In this document: positions 48,903 to 64,000 of the stretch, piece after piece
Layout of the letters: every line of letters begins with the position of its first letter
Position numbering within the stretch: the first letter of the stretch is position 1
Origin: Balanoglossus misakiensis
Lineage: Eukaryota > Hemichordata
DNA length: 64,000 nucleotides
Reading direction: 5' to 3'
Assembly (NCBI GenBank): GCA_040954595.2
Contig: CM082595.2
Span: forward strand, 3,286,001-3,350,000
Notes under the pieces: model-generated
What the model saw: only the letters and a program-made list of their open reading frames with translations
What the model was told of the DNA's origin: nothing
Database searches by the model: none
Made by a program: the position numbers and the translations under genes

Positions 48903-49227
48903 GGTGGTGGTGGTGGTGGTGGTGGTGGTGTCGTCGACGTCGACGAGGAGAGGGATAGAGGACAATCGTTTCGTTTTTGGTGGTGTTGGTAGTGGTGGTG
49001 GTGGTTACGGTATGCTAAAAAGTGGTGGTGATTCGGTGTTACTTGTTCTGGTGGGTATAGTATGGCGTTGTAATAATCTGGCTGTTGTTGTGGTGGTGGT
49101 AAATGCAGTTTTGTCTTACACTTGTGATACTTGACTTTGAATCTCTTCAAACACAGGCCTTGCGTGGGAGGATGAACAATGTACTGACAAGCACAGATTC
49201 ACTTGCAAAGTGAATCTCATTCAGTAG
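47680..49227 (+). CDS. Lectin L11: secreted CTLD, EPD and WED
   Basis: Exons 47680-47737, 47937-48154, 48583-48727 and 49157-49227 (phases 1-0-1) encode 163 aa. Signal peptide MWLSMLFLLTLGYVQG. The CTLD has ECPTGWEQW, CYRCF, EEWEKANNIC, LWIGFNDKAW, EPD (GEPDTS), the extra Cys in GVCAG, and WED. It shares sequence, splice sites, Cys pattern and a 3' UTR intron (49237-49514, 9 nt after the stop) with L10. Intron 3 is filled by a TTG/GGT microsatellite. Last gene of the cluster. Confidence 0.9.
48816..48930. repeat. (TTG)n(GGT)n microsatellite in L11 intron 3
   Basis: About 115 bp of TTG and GGT units, creating spurious poly-Val, poly-Gly and poly-Pro frames. Confidence 0.95.
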
Positions 49228-49610
49228 CTCCATCAGGTATTTAAGCTCAATAGTCTTTTCAAGAGCTCACCACAACTTGGTGGTACATTGTATGTGGCCA
49301 AATTGTCCAGGGCCAATCGCCATACAGGCACTGTTGAATACACAGCAAGATAACATACCCCATTCTTCATCATTGGCATGATTAAAGCTTATGATCACCT
49401 AGAGACACAACGCCTAGAAAAACACGTGGCCAAGGTGTTTGTGTGACAATATTTACCAGTAAACCAGTCCAATTTTTCTTTTCTTCTGATAGTTACTTTA
49501 TTTTATTTTCCCAGGCAGCGTCATAGAGTTCCCGTTGTCGAATTCGTTTCATGAATATTTCGATTTTGTTTGTGAAACAGTGTCGTCGATATTTTTAAAA
49601 CTGGTGGTCG

Positions 49611-49616
49611 AATAAA
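49611..49616 (+). terminator. Poly(A) signal of L11
   Basis: AATAAA 97 nt into the 3' UTR exon that starts at 49515. Confidence 0.65.
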
Positions 49617-50784
49617 AGTAAATCTGCACATCAATGTGTGTCCGTCAATCCGATGACAAATATAACGGGAGCGTCACACCTTAAGTGTTATAGAAGACTA
49701 AAAGCACACTGGGAACAGAAAAAACAAGGCATCTAACGACGCTTTGATTTTCAAATGATATTGTTTTTTATTTCCTTGTAAATGATGTAGTCTGTACTCC
49801 TGTTGTTCAGAATTAGATCACAACATACAACTCAGTAATGCACGCTGAATAAAAGCACTCTGTACAAACTCGAGACGTTAATCGAGAGAAACATCCTACA
49901 CGAACTCAAGAGGGCGTGCTACTTATGCACCCTCGTGATAGAAGCGTATTTACAGCCCGTCAAAAATAGCACAGTAAATGCTGCTAAGTTAAAATACACG
50001 AATCTCACTGTTACAAAAATACTCAAACAGTAAAGAACAAAACGCCTCTAAAAGATCTGCTTTTCTGTGTGTAAAATATACATGAAAAAAACTAACCCAT
50101 TTTCAAATCAACATTTAATGTGTCACGTGATTAGCAAGTAATTTAATTACTTAAAAATAAATAAATATATACATATATTTTATGATGTTGTTCTGTTCGA
50201 ATTGAAAAATAGAATATTAGTTGAGTCTATCATTTTTTTAAAAAGAAAACGTATCAAGCAGATTGTGAGAAAAGTTTTTTCATTTGACTGTAATTCGATC
50301 GATTTTTTAAGCTGGCGTTAACGACTGACATCTTTACATCAAGGATAATCATAGTGAAATAAATAAATTGGACCAAAATACTTCAACATCAAGGCAATAT
50401 TCTCACGTATACGCCAATTTCCTAAGTACAACACACTTGATAAATACTGAAATATCTTTTGAAGTTCTGAAATAATTTAGATGAGCTTTAAGCTACTCGC
50501 ATTGAGTAAAAACGAAGGGCGTTACGTTTTCTATAAGGCCCGCTTATACAGCCCCACCGCGCGATGGTTTAACCTTTCAAATTTGTGTATTGCACATTCG
50601 CCGACAAATTCCCTCCCTTCGTTTTTCTTATTGGTTGTACCTAGTCGACACCAAACAGTTGGAACAAGAGGCAGAATCGAAAGAAATAGTTTCATGGCCA
50701 TCAAAAGAAAACAACAATATATGTAAAAATCAGGAAAAGGACAATATTCTAACTTATGTTTAGACTTCTAAATTAATAACTGTA

Positions 50785-51005
50785 GCAACGGGTTGATAGC
50801 AAGGTCACGGTAATACAAGTCAAGATTTGTATGAAACTAGAAAAGGTGCAGAGTTGAACAATAATTTGAACTTTTCGTGTCGTTTACAAGGATGGGCCAT
50901 GTGTTGTTTGTCCTGTGTCACCTGAGAATGTCCTCTCATATAAACTGCCTAGCCACGCGAGATCTCGTAGGGTCTCGTGGCGTTCGGAAAGTGGTCTATT
51001 TGTGA
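50785..51005 (+). repeat. Dispersed repeat, CGCGAGATCTCG family, longest copy
   Basis: Contains GTAGCAACGGGTTGATAGC, ATGTGTTGTTTGTCCTGTG, CTCATATAAACTGCC and CACGCGAGATCTCGTAGG in order. Related copies lie at about 196-385 (plus), 41095-41235 (minus), 20580-20630 and 33163-33215 (3' part only). Confidence 0.7.
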
Positions 51006-51095
51006 CAACCAATTTGGAGAAATTCAGATTAGGATTATTCCCGGCGACCCCCTAACGGCAGTAACTGATGACGTCAGTGGACAGACATCATCCAA

Positions 51096-59663
<8,568 letters not shown>

Positions 59664-62600
59664 CAGTCCTGGTAGAAATTGCACTGGGCTGGGATATGCT
59701 TGATGTCTCGACGGTCCAATCGTCTCAGTTGAAGTGAGCTGCTAACATCCCTCAGCGCTGGGCTTTATAGAACACGGAAAACAATGATAAGGGGGTTTGA
59801 CCACCGATGATCTCTCAGATAACTTCCGGGGGCAGAAACCGTCTCTCCCTTTCATAAAACGCGGCGTATTGTCATGCTATTGTCTTTTTTGGCGAGGATC
59901 AAGGCGAGCGGAGCAACCCCCGTTGTGATTCGTGGCCTCTGTTTGAATGAGCTTGGCATTGGACTTAACCGAGTCCTTGTAGAAACGCGGAGATATGCCA
60001 CTGTCGCGGTACGCGGCACATGGCGCGGACGTCATGATAGCTAAGTAGCGCTGAATACAAAAAAAAGTTTTGCATCAACATTTGTAAAGGATATGAAACG
60101 AAAGACCAATGAAGGCGGACCCTGCTTTTCACCCCCGGTAGGAACCTTGACCCCGGAGGTGGCCACGGCTTTTGTGATTGGTCCACCGGCACAACTTTTC
60201 TTCTGAAGGCAGGCTGGCCGATTGGGTGTTGATTTACAAGGAGTGAAATACTATCGTGACGTGTAAGATTTAGTTGAAATTAATGATTCCCCCCCCCCCT
60301 CGGACGATAGCCGGTGACAGCGACCAGCCTTGCCGCCGGACGCAACGAATCAGTCCTCAGTCTAACAGCAAGTCTCGAAGACGAAATATGGACTCATCTC
60401 GACTTCTAGTAGCCGAAACCTCTCAACAAACAGCCGATGAAAGTGACTCAACATGCATATCGTCGATTCCACCGGGAGATACCGACCACAAAAATGTACC
60501 ACATTTAATTGATACGGGAATCTTAGGTCCATTGTGTGCCTGATAGGTTCCATTCGCTTCACGCGTCGGCCAAAGCAAGAAAACCCTATACAAGCCGAAT
60601 ATTATGTCCAAATAAATATTAAAAACCGATATTCGTGGTTCATATTAGATAATCTTCACCGCGTACCACACTCTCCCCGTTTGCGCTTGAAATCCAGTAC
60701 CCATACCACCTGCTCTTGAACTACATCATATATACCAGATTTCGCTGCATGAGAGTTTCCTGATGCTACTAGCAGACAGTTTACGCAGACAAGACACACT
60801 TGAAAGTGTACTACCAGTTGAGAACGCGCCTTGAGAGTATTTAAAACAGGCCGGTGATTGAAAAAGGACCATGTGGTGACCTCTCTATCGGAGCCTCCCC
60901 GTGTCGCACCGGCAAGGCCAGTGAGAAGCAGCTACGCAGGAAAGAAATAAGCCGGCTGTCACGTGCGCCCCAAAACTGGATCAGCTGATAACATACACTT
61001 GGTGTAAGACGTCCCTGCCTTAATGGATACCCCCCTCCTAACTTTTGGAGCGTTGCGAACGGCTGATTTCATCAGCAACCGGCTGGACTCTGACGATTGT
61101 ACGGTCACCCGTTTTCCACAGCGCCGTTCACACTCACAGAGCTCTGACTTATCCGGCTCGTCACAACACTTAAGTACACTGTGACCTTACGTGGGAGAAA
61201 ATCCCCCCAAGTCCAAAGAAAAGTCTGTGAGGCAAACATTAAAGCGACTGGTCTATTGAAGTCACTCAGTTTATAACGTGCTGACGACCTTCCCCCCCCC
61301 CCCCAAACCTGGTGACGCAATCGGCCAACCACGCGGTTTTTGCACTTGACACATGACTTCAACAATATCTGCGTGATTAACAGGTTGAGTGTTAAAGCAA
61401 TGTTGGCTTTCCCAGACAACTCAAATTTACCTGCCAGGGAGAATGCCAAAAACTCGTTTACTTCAATCCAACCACGCACAGACTCAACCTACACCAGTTT
61501 GTTAAAGTATGTCAAACCAACTTGGGGCAACGGCCGAAGTTGACCAACGACATTGAGACAGAAAAAATGGCTGCAAATAAGTCGGCTACGTGATGATGCG
61601 GGGCAACGTCCGACCTTCAATCGGAATTTGACCTCAGTATTTCGATATCCACAGACGAAAAAAACAAGATAGTTTGACCTAAATTATGAATTGCTGGTCC
61701 TCTTGATAAATTAGTGACTGGGTGTCTTATTGGGGAGGCGGAAAAGGATGTGGCACGCGCGATCTGTAACACTCCGAGTATTGACTCAATCTATAGCGTC
61801 TTGTGTTACTTGTGGGGTGAAACTGTAACGGTCTACTGTATACAATCATTAAGTCATAAATGCGCTACCAATTGGTCTCATTGTTCTCTGTGGTAAATTT
61901 TTGGATGCTTTTCTCAAACGTAAAAGAAAAGAAAGGTCATATTTAGATTAGAAGGAGCCCTTTGTCCAATTGGCTCTACAGCCGCAATCTGATGAAAAAA
62001 CTGGCAGATGTGCCATTATCATCATATGTAGTTTGTCTCAAGTCAGTGCGTTAACTGGTCGTGACATTGGAGTAGAACTCATCTGTCATGCGCACTATAT
62101 ACACATTGCGGTGTATCATCCATGCTTCGGGCGTGATACCCGAATGATGATGTTATCTCTCGTGTGGTGCGGCGGGGCCATTGGCTGACGGACGATTGGC
62201 CTGGCCGTCCTGTGTGCCCCAGATGTGATTCTCACCTGCGCACGTGACACGTGCGAGGAAGTTTCCGCGCGAGCTTTGTCCACTGAAATCACAGTTCTCC
62301 CTACTTTAGATAGGTTTTTTGGCAACCTGGGTGAGTGATGAACATCTCAATATGGTCGACACAATTTCAAGATGGCCGGATTTTGCCATGTTGAAAAATG
62401 AACGTTCATAAGCCAAAAGTGGGTCATTTTGTAACAGAAAAATAACAAACGTGGAAAAAGTTGAATGAGTTTAATATGCTAACTATAAAGACGTGGACAG
62501 TGTTTCTGGCCAATCGTCGCGATGACCATAGAGTGTTAACAACAAATAAAAAATGTATGGCCTACACTCGAGTGGTTTCCGAAAACACCAGTCAGCCAAA

Positions 62601-64000
62601 AATTATTTTGGCGGGTAAAACATCCGACATAGCTCCGGTTCACTGCGGACACAATTTACACAGTCACCCGACGACCGCAAGTTGCCTTCCCGTGAACTCT
62701 TGCGGATATAGAATATAGGGGCAAGTGGTTTATTTAAACAATTTCGATGGCAGCGGGCTTTTGCCCATGGCGCGTGTAGAAGGAGCTGAGTTTTCATCTA
62801 TCTTTGCGATCATATTAGTCGTGACAGGCAGACTTATTTTTTCCAGTGTCAGATTCCCGGGACTTGGAGACACCAGTCCGTTTCATCATCGTTTGTGGCA
62901 ATCGCTGCCCAGATTAGAGAATTTCGCAAAAACTGGTGAATGTGCACGTGATCTGATCGCGAATTATTGTAAACATATAATAGCACATTGCATAGCTATA
63001 ATCTAATAGCGATTAGTCCAAAAAGACGAACGAACACATACCTCGTATTTGGCATAAGTTTTTTTTGGGAAATGTTTAGTGATGATGACGTCGTGATGAC
63101 GATGTGATGACTGCTAGTATATAACCAGGCCAGGGATAGTGACGTCTGCGACGACGGGAGTAGAGTTTGCGAGTTTCTGTGAGAGACGAGAAGTGGTTAT
63201 ATACTTTGCCAGAGATGGAGAACATTCAATATAGCCGGCGCAAATGTCATAAAGCACGTTTCGTTTTCCTTGTTGAGCACGCTCGTGGAGGGACCGTGAT
63301 AACGAGTGTTCTTACACCGTGAAGTAAATCACAAACGCATCCGAGAGACGCAGAAAGCAGAGTGGCTGGTTCGCGACCGGCACACATTTGCAACCCGAAC
63401 CGAGTGTTGACTGGGTCGTTCCCGGTATCACTTTCGAATAGACGGAATGCCGCGAAAAAACAACAGCCTTCGCTTTGGTAAACAATTTCTGCCAACCCCG
63501 TTTTCTGATTTGCGCGGTAACTTCACGCACGGGGGAATGAATAACAAGCCAATTTGGAACGATTACATGTACTTTGGAAAAAAAGTGCACCTCAAAAGTG
63601 TTGTTAAGAAATATATATCCTGTTTGGCCTTGATCAATGCCCGGATCTGTATGCAACACGCGTACAAGAATCAAGCCTATACACGAGGCCCAATAAATCT
63701 TACCAAGGCACGAAGTGGTTACTCAATCGAGTCATAAACGTACACATGCAATAAGCCTTGGCACCTTGACCCCCCAGTTACTTAACTCCTATACAGGTCA
63801 AATCATCCGGGGCACTAGAAGTAGCGTTGCTTAACTTAGCAATGCTATTGTATATGGTGTATTTTTGCAGGGATTTGGTAATAGGTTAGTTTGTGCGGAG
63901 CCCCAAGGCTTAGCGATTCTCAGTTTACGTGCAATCAGAATACTGCTGCGCATGTCACACAGGACACCATATGTTAGAATATGTCTTACATATCTCCGAA
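59664..64000. other. Region upstream of the carotenoid oxygenase
   Basis: 5' UTR and promoter of the oxygenase at the left edge; no supported gene, RNA gene or clear repeat in the remainder. Frames such as 63312-63674 and 63447-63737 have no recognisable domain. Confidence 0.5.
59764..59769 (-). promoter_or_regulatory. TATA box of the carotenoid oxygenase gene
   Basis: TATAAA in the context TTCTATAAAGCCC on the minus strand, about 100 bp before the ATG at 59663. This would place the transcription start near 59735 and give a 5' UTR of about 70 nt. Confidence 0.55.

Larger units (their letters stand above)
49228..51095. other. Convergent interval between L11 and the carotenoid oxygenase
   Basis: Holds the L11 3' UTR and, on the other strand, the oxygenase 3' end; a reverse-strand AATAAA (49767-49772) could serve it. 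50785-51005 is the best-preserved copy of a dispersed repeat. No other gene seen. Confidence 0.5.

Noticed and set aside
48774-49150. Poly-Val, poly-Gly and poly-Pro frames
   Set aside because: Microsatellite inside L11 intron 3.

Overview
The window looks like genomic DNA of a marine invertebrate animal. Genes are split by many small GT-AG (and some GC-AG) introns, secreted proteins are built of metazoan modules (thrombospondin type 1 repeats, C-type lectin domains), AATAAA poly(A) signals follow the stop codons, and introns carry microsatellites and dispersed repeats. The lectin expansion plus a BCO/RPE65-type carotenoid oxygenase with a PDPCK motif would fit a cephalochordate, another invertebrate deuterostome or a lophotrochozoan. 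The species cannot be fixed from sequence alone.

Layout: (1) 447-21224, minus strand: one giant gene of 54 readable coding exons. A signal peptide and a two-exon YHYH-type domain are followed by 52 thrombospondin type 1 repeats (TSRs), one repeat per exon, every TSR exon phase 0 at both ends (about 3,400 aa). The 3' two thirds is a higher-order tandem array: twelve copies of an A-B-C exon triplet of about 0.94-1.1 kb, some copies almost identical. (2) 21225-26550: no supported gene; a small foldback element and a long TCCA microsatellite. (3) 26551-49227, plus strand: eleven complete single-domain secreted C-type lectin genes in a head-to-tail cluster (called L1-L11 here), all with four main coding exons and intron phases 1-0-1. 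They fall into subgroups L1-L4, L5-L8, L9 and L10-L11, and differ at the residues that set sugar and calcium binding (EPN, EPD, EPS, QPD, QPN; WND, WDD, WED, WSL). (4) 51096-59663, minus strand: an eight-exon carotenoid oxygenase gene (548 aa) with all four iron-ligand histidines and a TATAAA box upstream. (5) 59664-64000: no supported gene.

The lectins look like secreted pattern-recognition proteins. The TSR giant looks like an extracellular matrix, mucus or cuticle-type protein that grows by exon-block duplication. Nothing in the sequence ties the three loci into one pathway. The most unusual object is the TSR array: periodic loss of the usual glycosylation and Trp motifs, GC splice donors carried in several A copies, and very recent 940-bp duplications.
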